NCBI GenBank assembly: GCA_030647905.1
Contig: JAUSJA010000025.1
Coordinates: forward strand, 235,741 to 299,740
Reading direction: 5' to 3'
Source: Gemmatimonadaceae bacterium
GTDB taxonomy: Bacteria > Gemmatimonadota > Gemmatimonadetes > Gemmatimonadales > Gemmatimonadaceae
Length of the DNA stretch: 64,000 nucleotides
The notes beneath the pieces were generated by a model. That model was not told the DNA's origin, did no database searches, and saw only the letters and a list, made by a program, of their open reading frames with translations. Shown here one piece after another: positions 25,333 to 33,963 of this stretch; positions within the stretch are counted from its first letter, which is position 1; every line of letters begins with the position of its first letter. A program made the translations under genes and the position numbers.

Positions 25333-26643
25333 TTAGTCCCACCACCCCTGGATGTACCACTCGCCGCCGGTCGCTTCGCGGTAGAGCCAGACCAGCGTCC
25401 CGTCTTCGGTGACGCATCTGAAGTACTCTCGCGCGAAGGGTTTCTCCCACTGCTCGCCGGAGACACGGTCGGGGCCGGCGGCGGATTCGATCATGATCCA
25501 CGCGTCGTTGTCGCGATACTTCACCGGCACGTCATGATCGCGCCGCCGCGACGTCTTCACGATGATGCGGCGCGGCTCGGCGAAGAGCTGGAGCGTGAGC
25601 TGCGGATCGGCGCGCGTCTCCTTCACCATGTGCGCGCGCGCCGCGTGTGCGGGCTCCTGGATCTGCCAGCTCGTGCGCTTCTCCAGCAGCGGATGCATGC
25701 TGTTGAACGGAGTCACGATCACGGCTCCCTGGTCGTCGAGCAGCTGGGCCACCGTCTCTTCGGTCGCGCGGGCGGTGGCGAAGCCGCGATCGAAGATGTC
25801 GCCCTGCCGCTCCACTTCGCCGGTGACCGACTCGACGCGCAGCAGTATTCCGGTCACGCCGTCAGGAAGCTCGATGCGGTCGAGATGCGTGCGGATGAGC
25901 CGCATCCATGCCTTTCTGCTGGCCGTCGAGCGCGACGGGCGCACCGCGTGCTCGTACGCCGTGCGATTGGCGAGCGAGAAGACGAGCTTCATCTCGCGCG
26001 CGCAGAGACCCTGGCTGGCGAGCGCGGCCGACACGTTGTCCACGAGCGCGTTGATGACGAACACCAGCCGTTCGGGATCAGTGAGCGTGTAATCCACCCA
26101 ATCCATCGAGGACTGTGGCAGCGTCCTCGGCATGGCGGCGAAGATGAGGCGCTTGTCGTCGGCCCGCGCCAGCCGCCACAGGTGCACTCCCTCCGCGCCG
26201 AACCTGACCTCGACCGACTCCTGCTCGAGACACGCAAGGTCGGCGCACCTCTCGATCCCGACCCCGTCGAAGAGATTCTGCAGGGGAGGCGAAGGAGCCA
26301 GGACGGAGATCGGATGCCGGGCGATGAACTCCCGGTCGGTCCCCGGCTGCACCATCGTCACGGCGCTGACATCCCCCCTCTCCCCACCCCTGAACCTGGC
26401 TGCGATCTCTGCCGAGACAGGGATGGCTGCTAGGCCAACTTGTGTATTGATGGCGCCAATATGCTCTAATACTGTGCGTATATCAGTGCATATCTGGTGG
26501 ACTTCCAGGCTCTTCCCATCGGCCCAGATCTGTCCCTTCCCCGGATCCAGAGCCACCCGCGGCACTACCTTGAGAACCGCCGACGCCAGCCGGTCCATGG
26601 GTCTCGATACCCAGTCGGAGCTCCAGACGCAGATGTAAGTCAT
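25333..26643 (-). CDS. imuB: Y-family polymerase-like protein ImuB
   Basis: 436 residues with the shape of a Y-family polymerase but without its metal-binding acidic residues, as in ImuB. Segments such as YICVWSSDWVSRPMDRLA at the start, the central fingers/helix-hairpin (FDGVGIERCADLACLEQES) and the little-finger region (REMKLVFSLANRTAYEHAV) support this. ImuB does not polymerise; it bridges ImuA, the beta clamp and DnaE2 in damage-induced mutagenesis. Its ATG is immediately preceded (on the minus strand) by an array of 7-bp repeats that also forms the end of imuA, so its ribosome site lies inside the repeat. Confidence 0.85.
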   Translation of the reverse strand: MTYICVWSSDWVSRPMDRLASAVLKVVPRVALDPGKGQIWADGKSLEVHQICTDIRTVLEHIGAINTQVGLAAIPVSAEIAARFRGGERGDVSAVTMVQPGTDREFIARHPISVLAPSPPLQNLFDGVGIERCADLACLEQESVEVRFGAEGVHLWRLARADDKRLIFAAMPRTLPQSSMDWVDYTLTDPERLVFVINALVDNVSAALASQGLCAREMKLVFSLANRTAYEHAVRPSRSTASRKAWMRLIRTHLDRIELPDGVTGILLRVESVTGEVERQGDIFDRGFATARATEETVAQLLDDQGAVIVTPFNSMHPLLEKRTSWQIQEPAHAARAHMVKETRADPQLTLQLFAEPRRIIVKTSRRRDHDVPVKYRDNDAWIMIESAAGPDRVSGEQWEKPFAREYFRCVTEDGTLVWLYREATGGEWYIQGWWD

Positions 26644-26741
26644 TACCCGTTGCCCGCTACCCGTTGCCCGCTACCCGTTGCCCGCTACCCGTTGCCCGCT
26701 ACCCGTTGCCCGCTACCCGTTGCCCGCTACCCGTTGCCCGT
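26644..26741. repeat. Tandem heptamer array between imuA and imuB
   Basis: Seven perfect or near-perfect copies of a 14-bp unit TACCCGTTGCCCGC, i.e. fourteen heptamers of the form TRCCCGY. On the minus strand it encodes the last residues of ImuA (GQRVAGNG) and supplies its stop codon, and it ends directly at the imuB start codon. A related array in the opposite orientation is at 27821-27924. Confidence 0.95.
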
Positions 26742-27426
26742 TACGGCGATCGGGTAGACCCGGATCGAGCGCGGCCCGCAGATCGTGCTGCACTATCGGC
26801 ACCCGGAACTCGGTGTGCCTGTTCCATCCCAGCGACTGTGCGCGGACCTTGACGCTCGCCGAGCATGCCTCGGCGGGGTCGCCAAAGGGCGTGCGGCGCC
26901 AGACGTAGCTGTGCGGCATGATCCGCGATACGAGGCGCACGCTGGCCATGGACGTGTGTGACGTCAGTGCGACAAACGCCGAGCCGCCTTCACGGGCGGC
27001 ACGGGAGAGGCGGACCATCTCGGTGCCGGCGGGCTCGGATCCCGTGATCACGATGAGAGCGAATCCTCCGCATCTCAGCAGCTCCTCGGCGGCACGGAGC
27101 GAGTTCCGGCGATTGGCGGGCCGGACGAGCACCGCGCCCTCTTCCCAGAATTGACCGACGATCGTTCCGAGCCCGTCTATCCACGCCGATCGCTCGCCGC
27201 TCGCCGCGACGGTGAGGCAGGCGGCGCGGAGAATCGCCGTCGCCCCGCCCTGCGGTACCCACACCGACAATCGTCCCCGCGGCAGCCCCCCTCCCGGAAG
27301 AATCGCATCGAGTGGCTGAATGCCTGTCGCGACTGGCTCCGCCGTCCGATGCGTGACCGGAGTGGCATTGGGAAATCTCTGCTCGAGGAGTGAGCGAAGG
27401 TCGGGAACGACGGAAGCGGGAGACAT
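26713..27426 (-). CDS. imuA: ImuA, RecA-like mutasome factor
   Basis: Start set at ATG 27426 (MSPASVVPDLRSLLEQRFP) because GGAGGG lies upstream; a longer frame begins at 27468. The 237-residue product has the RecA-like core but a degenerate Walker A (VWVPQGGATAILRAACLTV), followed by ERSAWIDGLG and a Walker-B-like strand ALIVITG, as in ImuA. In Mycobacterium and Myxococcus systems ImuA binds ImuB and helps DnaE2 act at lesions. The C-terminal eight to ten residues come from the heptamer array, so they probably differ between strains. Confidence 0.8.
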   Translation of the reverse strand: MSPASVVPDLRSLLEQRFPNATPVTHRTAEPVATGIQPLDAILPGGGLPRGRLSVWVPQGGATAILRAACLTVAASGERSAWIDGLGTIVGQFWEEGAVLVRPANRRNSLRAAEELLRCGGFALIVITGSEPAGTEMVRLSRAAREGGSAFVALTSHTSMASVRLVSRIMPHSYVWRRTPFGDPAEACSASVKVRAQSLGWNRHTEFRVPIVQHDLRAALDPGLPDRRNGQRVAGNG

Positions 27427-27486
27427 GGGGGGGCCCTCCAGTGTACCCCGAACAAAACCCGAACACAAGCCCGGGCAGACGACGGT

Positions 27487-27693
27487 CTAGGGCTTGGAGT
27501 CTCCGGTTTTGCGGTCCGGCCAGAGTGGTGGGCTGTTCAGCCAACCGGCTTCGATGGCGGCAATCTGCGCGACGAGACCCTCGAATTCCTCCGAGGGCAG
27601 GTGCGAGCAGACTGGTTCGAGACGTTGGCGAATCTGTCCCTTCAGTACGACGAGGCGATCTTCAGCGTGGGACAGTTGTCCGTCACTCGTGTG
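27487..27693 (-). pseudogene. Fragment of small helical protein, no start codon
   Basis: A minus-strand frame of 68 codons (EDRLVVLKGQIRQRLEPVCS, then LPSEEFEGLVAQIAAIEAGW) ends at TAG 27487. It is clearly protein-like: amphipathic helices with charge pattern. It has no ATG, GTG or TTG before the helices, and a TGA closes it upstream. Probably a 5'-truncated gene; family unknown. The rest of the 27.43-27.82 kb gap shows no gene. Confidence 0.4.
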
Positions 27694-27820
27694 TCATTGA
27701 TCTGGCGCAACGCATGATTGAAGCCAAGCCGGCCGGCAGATTACCGGAATCGTCCTCCAGCACTCATTATTACGCTTCCATAAACCAAGCGATCAGACCC
27801 TTCCGCGCGCTGCATAAGGA

Positions 27821-27924
27821 CCGTTACCCGTTGCCTGTTACCCGAAGCTCACAGCAACTGGCAACTGGCAACGGGCAACTGGCAACGGGTAACGGGTAAC
27901 TGGCAACGGGTAACGGGTAACTGG
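27821..27924. repeat. Heptamer array in inverted orientation
   Basis: Three heptamers in the forward form (CCGTTACCCGTTGCCTGTTACCC) are followed after about 11 bp by ten consecutive heptamers in reverse form (CAACTGG, CAACGGG, TAACGGG, TAACTGG; consensus YAACKGG) at 27855-27924. The halves are complementary and could form a hairpin. They belong to the same heptamer family as the array at 26644. Confidence 0.95.
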
Positions 27925-27929
27925 TCCCT

Positions 27930-28283
27930 TCAGCTCCACCACACCTTCGCCGCCACCAGCACGAGGAAGATCGCGAACCCGCGCCGGAGCTGAACGGGCG
28001 AGAGCTGGTGTGCCAGTTTCGCGCCCAGCCACGCACCGACGAGCAATCCGAGGGCGACCCACAGCGCGGCACCGATGTTGAGGTGGCCACGTCTGTAGTA
28101 TTCCCATGCGCCCAGCGCGCCAACGGGAAGTAGCAGCGCGGCGAGGGACGTACCCGTAGCGGTGATCGGGGCGAGACCGGCCAGCAGAATCAGCGCCGGC
28201 ACGATTACCACTCCGCCGCCGATCCCGAAGATGCCGGAGAGTATGCCAGCGAGAAATCCAATGACGATGAAAACCAGTGGCAC
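27930..28283 (-). CDS. TauE/SafE-type membrane permease, half-size
   Basis: A GTG at 28283 preceded by AGGAG at 6-bp spacing gives 117 residues (VPLVFIVIGFLAGILSGIFG); an ATG two codons earlier abuts the ribosome site. The IGGGVVIVPALILL stretch is the family signature. At 117 residues this is one four-helix repeat, about half the usual 240-280, so it would function as a dimer, as half-size members do. The family moves sulfite, sulfonates or other anions across the inner membrane. Its stop lies 5 bp from the heptamer array. Confidence 0.75.
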   Translation of the reverse strand: MPLVFIVIGFLAGILSGIFGIGGGVVIVPALILLAGLAPITATGTSLAALLLPVGALGAWEYYRRGHLNIGAALWVALGLLVGAWLGAKLAHQLSPVQLRRGFAIFLVLVAAKVWWS

Positions 28284-28446
28284 GCGCATCTCCTTTATCG
28301 TGTGGCGAGGTATTGTGACGACTGTAATATTTCCCTTCCCATCCAACATCGCGAGCCGAGGACGCAATGTCTGAGAAAGAGCGAGTCTTCAGAGGAAACC
28401 GCATCGGAATCATCGAGAATCCACTCTTCGATCCGGCCGCGACGAC

Positions 28447-28803
28447 GTGAGATGGCGGATGCTCGCGCGCGCGGTCGCCGCGGTCCACATCGGCTACGTG
28501 CTGTTCGTGGTGCTCGGCAGTCTGCTCGTACTGCTCTGGCCGTCGCTCCTGTGGGTGCATCTCGCGGCGATCGCGTGGGCGGGCGCGACGATGATATTCG
28601 ACCTCGGCTGTGCCCTCACCCCATGGGAGAAACGGTTCTGGAGACGCGGCGGGCGTGAGCCGTATGAGGAAGGGTTTCTCCAGCACCACGTGCTACGCAC
28701 GAGATTCGATCCGGCCAGCTCGCGCCGCAACCACATCCTGCTGGGCCTGTTTGCCGTTCTGCTCAACGTCGTCATCTACGCTCTGATTCTGAGAGCCGCC
28801 TGA
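28447..28803 (+). CDS. DUF2784 family membrane protein
   Basis: 118 residues with three to four hydrophobic segments. AAVHIGYVLFVVLGSLLVLLW near the start, then ALTPWEKRFW and the C-terminal helix NHILLGLFAVLLNVVIYALI match the layout of the DUF2784 family of small inner-membrane proteins, whose role is unknown. GTG start at 28447; an internal ATG is four codons in. The 157 bp to the next gene hold no recognisable feature. Confidence 0.75.
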   Translation: MRWRMLARAVAAVHIGYVLFVVLGSLLVLLWPSLLWVHLAAIAWAGATMIFDLGCALTPWEKRFWRRGGREPYEEGFLQHHVLRTRFDPASSRRNHILLGLFAVLLNVVIYALILRAA

Positions 28804-28960
28804 TGCGAATGTCGCGCGGAACCCCCAATGAGCCCCGGGCCGCCCTTGCCATCCCCGGTAGCTTCCAGCCAGTTTTCCAAATAAGGGCCGGCCGCGAGTA
28901 CCAGGCAGTACCCGGCGGCAGTCAGCACCATCCCCACCTCTCGCGGAGCAGAGCCACTTT

Positions 28961-31063
28961 ATGCGCGAGTACAAAAGCGAAGACATTCGAAACATCGCCG
29001 TCGTCGGACACGGAGCGAGCGGAAAGACCACACTGGTCGATGCGCTCGCTTTTGTTTCCGGATCATCCAAGCGCCACGGTTCGGTCAAGGATGGAACCGC
29101 GCTCACCGATTTCGATCCAGAAGAAACCGGCCGCGGCTTCTCCATCGGACTCGCCTGTGCCCACGCCGAATGGATGGACACCAAGATCAATCTCCTCGAC
29201 ACGCCGGGGTATTCCGACTTTCAGGGCGAGGCGATCGCGGGTCTGCACGCCGCCGATAGCGCGCTCGTCGTCGTGAGCGCCACGAGCGAAGTCGAGGTCG
29301 GCACGACACGCATGTTCAACGAGGCAATCGAGCGGAAGGATCCGGTGCTCTTCGTCGTATCCATGATGGACAAGGAGCACGCGTCGTTCGATGGCGTATT
29401 CGAAGCGATCAAGTCGGAGCTCACGACGCGGGTGATTCCCGTCGAGGTGCCGATCGGTGAAGGTCCGGACTTTCACGGGATCCTCAACCTCTTCGACAAG
29501 AAGGCGCACATCTTCAAGCGCGGGACGCGGAGCGGCGAGTACGACGAGACCGACGTGCCTGCCGAGCACCAGGCGCTGTTCGACAAGTACTACGAGCAGC
29601 TCATCGAAGGCATCGCCGCGACCGACGACGTGCTCCTCGAGAAATATCTCGGCGGCGATCCGATCGAGCGCCCCGACGCGCTCAACGCGATGAAGGAGGC
29701 AATGAAGCGGCAGGAGCTGTTCCCGCTCTTCTGCTGCTCTTCCGATCTCACCTACGGGACGCAGGCGCTGCTGACGAAGATCGTCGAGCTGATGCCGTCG
29801 GCATTCGAGATGGAGGAGCTGCACGCCTTCACCGGCGCCGAGGGCGATCAGACGGTCGAGATTCATGCCACGGACAAGGGCCCGTTCGCCGCGCTGGTGT
29901 TCAAGACGCATTCCGAGCCGCACGTGGGCGACGTGTCCTTCTTCCGGACTTTCTCGGGCATGCTCAGCAACGGGCAGGACGTGTACAACGCCACGCGCGG
30001 GCACGGCGAGAAGATGGCGCATCTCGCCGTTCCGCAGGGAAAGGACCGCATCGAGGTGCCTCTCCTCCATCCCGGCGACATCGGATGCGTGGCGAAGCTC
30101 AAGAACACGCACACCAACGACACTCTCTCAACGCGAGAGCATCCTGTGCGGCTTCCGGCGATCGAGTTCCCGGATCCGCGCGTCGTTTACGCGGTGCATG
30201 CAATCGCCCGCGGAGAGGAGGAGAAGCTGCAGCAGGGACTGCATCGCCTTCACGACGAGGACGCGTGCTTCCAGACGCACTACAACGCCGAGACGCACGA
30301 GACGATCGTGGCCGGCCTTGGCGAGCGGCACCTCGACGTCGTGATGGCGCGTCTCAAGCGCACCTATGGCGTGACCGGCGAGCTGAAGAAGCCGCAGATC
30401 GCATATCGCGAGACGATTCTTGGAAAAGCGGAGGGCCAGGGCCGCCACAGAAAGCAGAGCGGCGGCAAGGGTCAGTTCGGGGACTGCTGGGTCCGGATCG
30501 CTCCGACGCCGCGTGGATCGGGATACAGCTTCGTCAACTCGGTCGTCGGTGGCTCGATTCCGAGCAAGTTCATTCCCGCCGTGGACCGGGGAATTCAGGA
30601 AGCGTCGTCGCGTGGCGTGATCGCCGGATATCCGATGGTGGACTTCCAGGCGGAAGTCTTCGACGGATCGTATCACTCGGTGGACTCGAACGAGATGTCG
30701 TTCAAGCTCGCCGGAATCCTCGCGTTCAAGACCGTCGCGCAAAAGTGCAAGCCGATCCTGCTCGAGCCGCTCGACGAGATCGAGGTCACGACTCCGGACC
30801 TCTATCTGGGCGACGTTCTCGGCGACATCTCCGCGCGGCGCGGACACATCCTGGGAACGGATTCAGTTCCAGGCGGACGGTCGAGGGTGCGTGCGGTGGT
30901 GCCGCAGGGCGAGATGCACCTCTATGCCACCGAACTCTTTTCCCGCACGCATGGTCACGGCACATTTTCGCAGCGGTTCAAGGGATATGAGCAGATGCCC
31001 CCTGAAGCGACGCAGCGCGTGATCAGCGAGAGCCGCGGAATGAAGGAAGCGGTCGGAGAATAG
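28961..31063 (+). CDS. fusA: Elongation factor G paralog (EF-G2 type)
   Basis: 700 residues with all five EF-G domains. The GTPase part has P-loop GHGASGKTTL, switch II DTPGYSDF, and in place of the usual NKxD motif the sequence SMMDKE. Domain IV and V are present (GQFGDCWVRIAPTPRG, GYPMVDFQAEVFDGSYHSVDSNEMSFK, PQGEMHLYATELFSRTHGHG). The altered G4 motif and isolated position (no rpsL-rpsG-tuf nearby) suggest a second, specialised EF-G rather than the housekeeping factor; relatives assist translocation or recycling, and some are poor GTPases. Confidence 0.88.
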   Translation: MREYKSEDIRNIAVVGHGASGKTTLVDALAFVSGSSKRHGSVKDGTALTDFDPEETGRGFSIGLACAHAEWMDTKINLLDTPGYSDFQGEAIAGLHAADSALVVVSATSEVEVGTTRMFNEAIERKDPVLFVVSMMDKEHASFDGVFEAIKSELTTRVIPVEVPIGEGPDFHGILNLFDKKAHIFKRGTRSGEYDETDVPAEHQALFDKYYEQLIEGIAATDDVLLEKYLGGDPIERPDALNAMKEAMKRQELFPLFCCSSDLTYGTQALLTKIVELMPSAFEMEELHAFTGAEGDQTVEIHATDKGPFAALVFKTHSEPHVGDVSFFRTFSGMLSNGQDVYNATRGHGEKMAHLAVPQGKDRIEVPLLHPGDIGCVAKLKNTHTNDTLSTREHPVRLPAIEFPDPRVVYAVHAIARGEEEKLQQGLHRLHDEDACFQTHYNAETHETIVAGLGERHLDVVMARLKRTYGVTGELKKPQIAYRETILGKAEGQGRHRKQSGGKGQFGDCWVRIAPTPRGSGYSFVNSVVGGSIPSKFIPAVDRGIQEASSRGVIAGYPMVDFQAEVFDGSYHSVDSNEMSFKLAGILAFKTVAQKCKPILLEPLDEIEVTTPDLYLGDVLGDISARRGHILGTDSVPGGRSRVRAVVPQGEMHLYATELFSRTHGHGTFSQRFKGYEQMPPEATQRVISESRGMKEAVGE

Positions 31064-31081
31064 CGAACACCACACCGGCGA

Positions 31082-31816
31082 CTAGTGCGCTGTCAGCCGG
31101 CTGAAGTTGTCGGCCAGCTCGTTTGCTCTGCGTCCGGCGAATTCCCCAAGGCATCTCGCGCGGGGACGCGCCCAGAGCGCTCCCTCTCTCCCCCGTCCCC
31201 GACGCCGACATTCGTTGTCGCGATAGACGAGCCACGCACGTTGCGATACGCGAAGTCTCTGGACTGATGGTGGATCCTTTGTGCCGGGCCGCACGTTCTC
31301 CTGTCTCCGCATTTCGGTTATCAGCGCCCTGTAAATCCGGTTCAGGCGTGAGTCCACGGCGGCGAGTTGAGCACGCATGCATTCCGATTGATTCTCCGCG
31401 GTCGGCGAGCTGCAGGCGCGCGTACCGGTGAAGCGAGGTGCGGCGCGTGTCGGCGCGCGTGTCGGCGTCGCCGCCGCATTCGCGGGCCCGGGGGGCGATG
31501 TCGGAGCCGCAATTGGTGTCTGCGTTCCCGGCTGTGCCACGGATAGCTTGCCGCCGCTTGCGGTCGCGGGTCCCGACGGCGCCACCAGTGTCGTATCGGC
31601 AAGCGTGTCGCGCTCGGCCGCATCTGGCGGACGATACTCGCCGATCGAATCCACAAGCAGCGTGTCGCGGTTCGCGAGCGCGAGGTCCGCGGCGAGCGCG
31701 GAATCTGAAGCGAACTCGTCCGGCGTGCGCGACGGGCGTCCCGAATCGCAGCCGATGGCCAGCAGCGTCAACGCCGCGAGTGTCGCCGCCCTGACGCAAT
31801 GATTGCAGATTATCAT
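31082..31816 (-). CDS. LprI-like (DUF1311) lipoprotein
   Basis: ATG 31816 follows GGGAG, and the product begins with a lipoprotein signal (ATLAALTLLAIGC). Residues 25-145 are a low-complexity Ala/Pro/Thr linker. The C-terminal 95 residues are a DUF1311 domain: ECMRAQLAAVDSRLNRIYRAL, then SQRAWLVYRDNEC and ARCLGEFAGRRANEL, with the conserved Cys pattern. Members include lysozyme inhibitor LprI, so the protein may protect the wall from lysozyme-like enzymes. Divergent from the histidine phosphatase gene, with 61 bp holding both promoters. Confidence 0.8.
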   Translation of the reverse strand: MIICNHCVRAATLAALTLLAIGCDSGRPSRTPDEFASDSALAADLALANRDTLLVDSIGEYRPPDAAERDTLADTTLVAPSGPATASGGKLSVAQPGTQTPIAAPTSPPGPANAAATPTRAPTRAAPRFTGTRACSSPTAENQSECMRAQLAAVDSRLNRIYRALITEMRRQENVRPGTKDPPSVQRLRVSQRAWLVYRDNECRRRGRGREGALWARPRARCLGEFAGRRANELADNFSRLTAH

Positions 31817-31877
31817 CCACAGCTCCCGTAAGTCGAACACTCGATGCGCGGTGCCGCATCCCAGACCAGGACCAATA

Positions 31878-32486
31878 ATGATATCGCTGCCACGCCGCAC
31901 CGCGACGGGTTTGGCCCTCCTTTCATTCATCGCCCTCGGCGGGTGCGCTGCCGCACCGTCGGGTAATCCGCCGGTCGTGCCGGATGGCCGCACCGAGACG
32001 ACGGTTTTTCTCATTCGCCACGCCGAGAAGATGTCCGAGACCGCTGACGACCCCAATCTGAGCGCGAGGGGCCGCGCCCGCGCCGAGTCGCTGGCCGTTC
32101 AGCTTCGCGATTCGGGTGTCAACATCATCATCACGAGCGATCTGAAGCGAACGATCCAGACGGCCGCTCCGCTGGCGCGCCTGCGTCACGTAATGCCGAA
32201 GGTGATTCCGATCGGAGTGTCCGTGGAAACCCATGTCGACAGGACAGCGGAAGAGGTGCTCCGCCATCCAGGCGCGACGGTTCTCGTCGTGGGACACAAC
32301 AATACCGTCCCCAGGATCGTGGAGAAGCTGGGCGGCGGCAGAATCGGGGACATCTGCACCAGCGAGTATTCCAATCTCATCATACTGAGCATCACGAAAG
32401 GCAGACCCGTCGGGATTCTCATCGAGTCTTACGGCATGCCTGATCCGCCGCCCACCGGATCGTGTCCGCCATTGCGGTCACGATAG
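31878..32486 (+). CDS. Exported histidine phosphatase (PGM-like)
   Basis: Start at ATG 31878 (AGGA 7 bp upstream), giving 202 residues with a lipoprotein-type signal (LALLSFIALGGC). The catalytic motif FLIRHAEK is followed by LSARGRARAESLA, TSDLKRTIQTAAPLA and the second His in VLVVGHNN. The family dephosphorylates small metabolites or phosphohistidine; a lipidated exported member probably acts on extracytoplasmic phosphoesters. The 3' end overlaps the convergent four-helix gene by 9 bp. Confidence 0.88.
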   Translation: MISLPRRTATGLALLSFIALGGCAAAPSGNPPVVPDGRTETTVFLIRHAEKMSETADDPNLSARGRARAESLAVQLRDSGVNIIITSDLKRTIQTAAPLARLRHVMPKVIPIGVSVETHVDRTAEEVLRHPGATVLVVGHNNTVPRIVEKLGGGRIGDICTSEYSNLIILSITKGRPVGILIESYGMPDPPPTGSCPPLRSR

Positions 32487-32795
32487 CGTCAATGCGTGGA
32501 CATTCCCACGAAAGGCTGAACGCCGATGACTGAGAAGGGCCGACCTGCCAGCGGTCAGGTGGTATTCCAGTTCCGAGGCCGAGTTGACGGCGATTCGAAG
32601 GTAGCGGGCGAATTCTCGCGGGCTCGTCTGACCCCGCCCTTCAACGATGTTCGTCGGGATCGACATCGCTGCACGGATCAGTTGGCTGCGAAGGCTGAGA
32701 TGTTCGGCTCCGCGGATTCCGGTCGCAACCCGGTGAGCCTCGAGAGCAAGCGCATGAGCCTTCTGCCATACGAGAAGCTTCTTGAAGTCAGCCAC
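32478..32795 (-). CDS. Four-helix bundle (S23-like) protein, C-terminus altered
   Basis: The first 78 residues match the family of small four-helix proteins often found as 23S rRNA intervening-sequence products: KLLVWQKAHALALEAHRV, SLRSQLIRAAMSIPTNIVEG, REFARYLRIAVNSASELEYHL. After YHL, where helix 4 should follow, the sequence becomes low-complexity (TAGRSALLSHRRSAFRGNV), so helix 4 is lost. The junction lies at a 26-bp segment that is repeated in inverted form 370 bp away. Probably a damaged copy. Confidence 0.7.
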   Translation of the reverse strand: MADFKKLLVWQKAHALALEAHRVATGIRGAEHLSLRSQLIRAAMSIPTNIVEGRGQTSPREFARYLRIAVNSASELEYHLTAGRSALLSHRRSAFRGNVHALTLS

Positions 32796-32931
32796 AATGG
32801 AAGATTACGTGTCGTCAGTGATTCTGACCGTCCCTCCATTGCGCGAAACGGCATAAATCCGCGCTCGTCTGTTGTACCCTCGAAGCTGACCTCTGCCTCC
32901 CTGACCCGCTGGCAGGTCGGCCCTTCTCAGT
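32529..32931. repeat. 26-bp perfect inverted repeat around the four-helix gene start
   Basis: The 26 bases at 32529-32554 (beginning ACTGAGAAGGGCCGACCTGC) are the exact reverse complement of 32906-32931. The left arm lies where the four-helix protein sequence goes wrong; the right arm runs into the 12-bp tandem repeat. A few further bases beyond the inner ends also match with one gap. The layout looks like an inversion or a small mobile cassette scar. Confidence 0.9.
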
Positions 32932-32976
32932 TGCATTAGCAGTTGCACTAGCAGTTGCACTAGCAGTTGCACTAGT
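32929..32976. repeat. Four tandem 12-bp repeats
   Basis: Four units AGTTGCAYTAGC (last one ending in T). It lies in the intergenic gap after the inverted-repeat arm. No coding frame crosses it in a meaningful way. Confidence 0.95.
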
Positions 32977-32994
32977 ACTGCCTCGAAGCCGGTT

Positions 32995-33291
32995 TCAGCC
33001 GCCCGAGCCGAGGTACGGCAGATTCCCGCTCTTCACCTCGCGCGAGCCCGCGGCTGCGCCGAACGCGACGCTCAGTCCGAAAGCGATCGCCGTGCCGAGA
33101 CCGACGATCGGCAGGAACGCAACGACGACCATGGCGATGAGATACGCACCGATGCCGGCGATGACGGGCGTGGTGGCCTTGTGCGCCCCTTCCACGTAAC
33201 GCAGCCTGTCGCGCACGAATCTCTTGGCGGCGCTGTATCCGAAGACCGCGGCGACCGCGGCGATGACGAATGCAATCGTGCTGAAGATCAT
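32995..33291 (-). CDS. Small membrane protein, unknown
   Basis: ATG 33291 has an excellent ribosome site (AGGAGGG, 4-bp gap), fixing the 98-residue product. It has three hydrophobic segments: IFSTIAFVIAAVAAVFGYSA, TPVIAGIGAYLIAMVVVAFL and LGTAIAFGLSVAFGAAAG, joined by a basic loop (KRFVRDRLRYVEGAHKA). No family recognised. Monocistronic, divergent from msrA. Confidence 0.75.
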   Translation of the reverse strand: MIFSTIAFVIAAVAAVFGYSAAKRFVRDRLRYVEGAHKATTPVIAGIGAYLIAMVVVAFLPIVGLGTAIAFGLSVAFGAAAGSREVKSGNLPYLGSGG

Positions 33292-33449
33292 GGAACCCTC
33301 CTGATGGCTGACCCTACGCTCCGCCGGGCTGGAAGTTTCGCCGCGAAAGCTTAATCTCAACGAATCCCCATGAACAGAAACTGCCGGCGAATCACCCCGA
33401 CTACGGGAAGCGTGTGGCAGCGATCCACCCAAGGCAGGAGCGGTGCAAC

Positions 33450-33962
33450 ATGGCAGTCGAGAATGAATTCGCCGGCAACGGCGCCAACGAAGGCAAGGCG
33501 ACATTCGGCGCGGGGTGCTTCTGGGGCGTCGAAGCCGCGTACAGGCAGATTCCCGGCGTGATCTCGACGATGGTCGGATATCTTGGCGGCACGCTGGCCA
33601 GTCCCACTTATCACGACGTGTGCACGGGACGCACCGGCCACGCCGAAGTGGTGCAGGTGACATACGATCCGTCGCGGGTGACGTATGACGATCTGCTCAC
33701 GATCTTCTGGGAAAATCACGATCCCACGACGCTGAACCGGCAGGGCCCTGACGTCGGGACGCAGTACCGGTCCGCGATCTTCTATCACGATGAGAAGCAA
33801 AAAGCGGCAGCGCTGGCGTCGAAGGACGAGCGCGAGAAGAGCGGCCGCTATCGCCAGCCGATCGTCACCGAGATCACTCCCGCGACCGAGTTCTACGAGG
33901 CGGAAGACTATCATCAGCGGTACCTGGAAAAGCGCGGACTCTCCAGCTGCCATATCGGATAG
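33450..33962 (+). CDS. msrA: Peptide-methionine (S)-S-oxide reductase MsrA
   Basis: 170 residues with the catalytic motif [18 protein letters not shown] and the downstream signatures [25 protein letters not shown] and [18 protein letters not shown]. It repairs oxidised methionine with thioredoxin as reductant. No signal peptide, hence cytoplasmic. Start set at ATG 33450 with AGGAG about 10 bp upstream. The gene runs straight into an amidase fragment. Confidence 0.95.
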   Translation: MAVENEFAGNGANEGKATFGAGCFWGVEAAYRQIPGVISTMVGYLGGTLASPTYHDVCTGRTGHAEVVQVTYDPSRVTYDDLLTIFWENHDPTTLNRQGPDVGTQYRSAIFYHDEKQKAAALASKDEREKSGRYRQPIVTEITPATEFYEAEDYHQRYLEKRGLSSCHIG

Positions 33963-33963
33963 C

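Noticed and set aside
26644..27924. CRISPR array
   Set aside because: Units are 7 bp and contiguous with no spacers.
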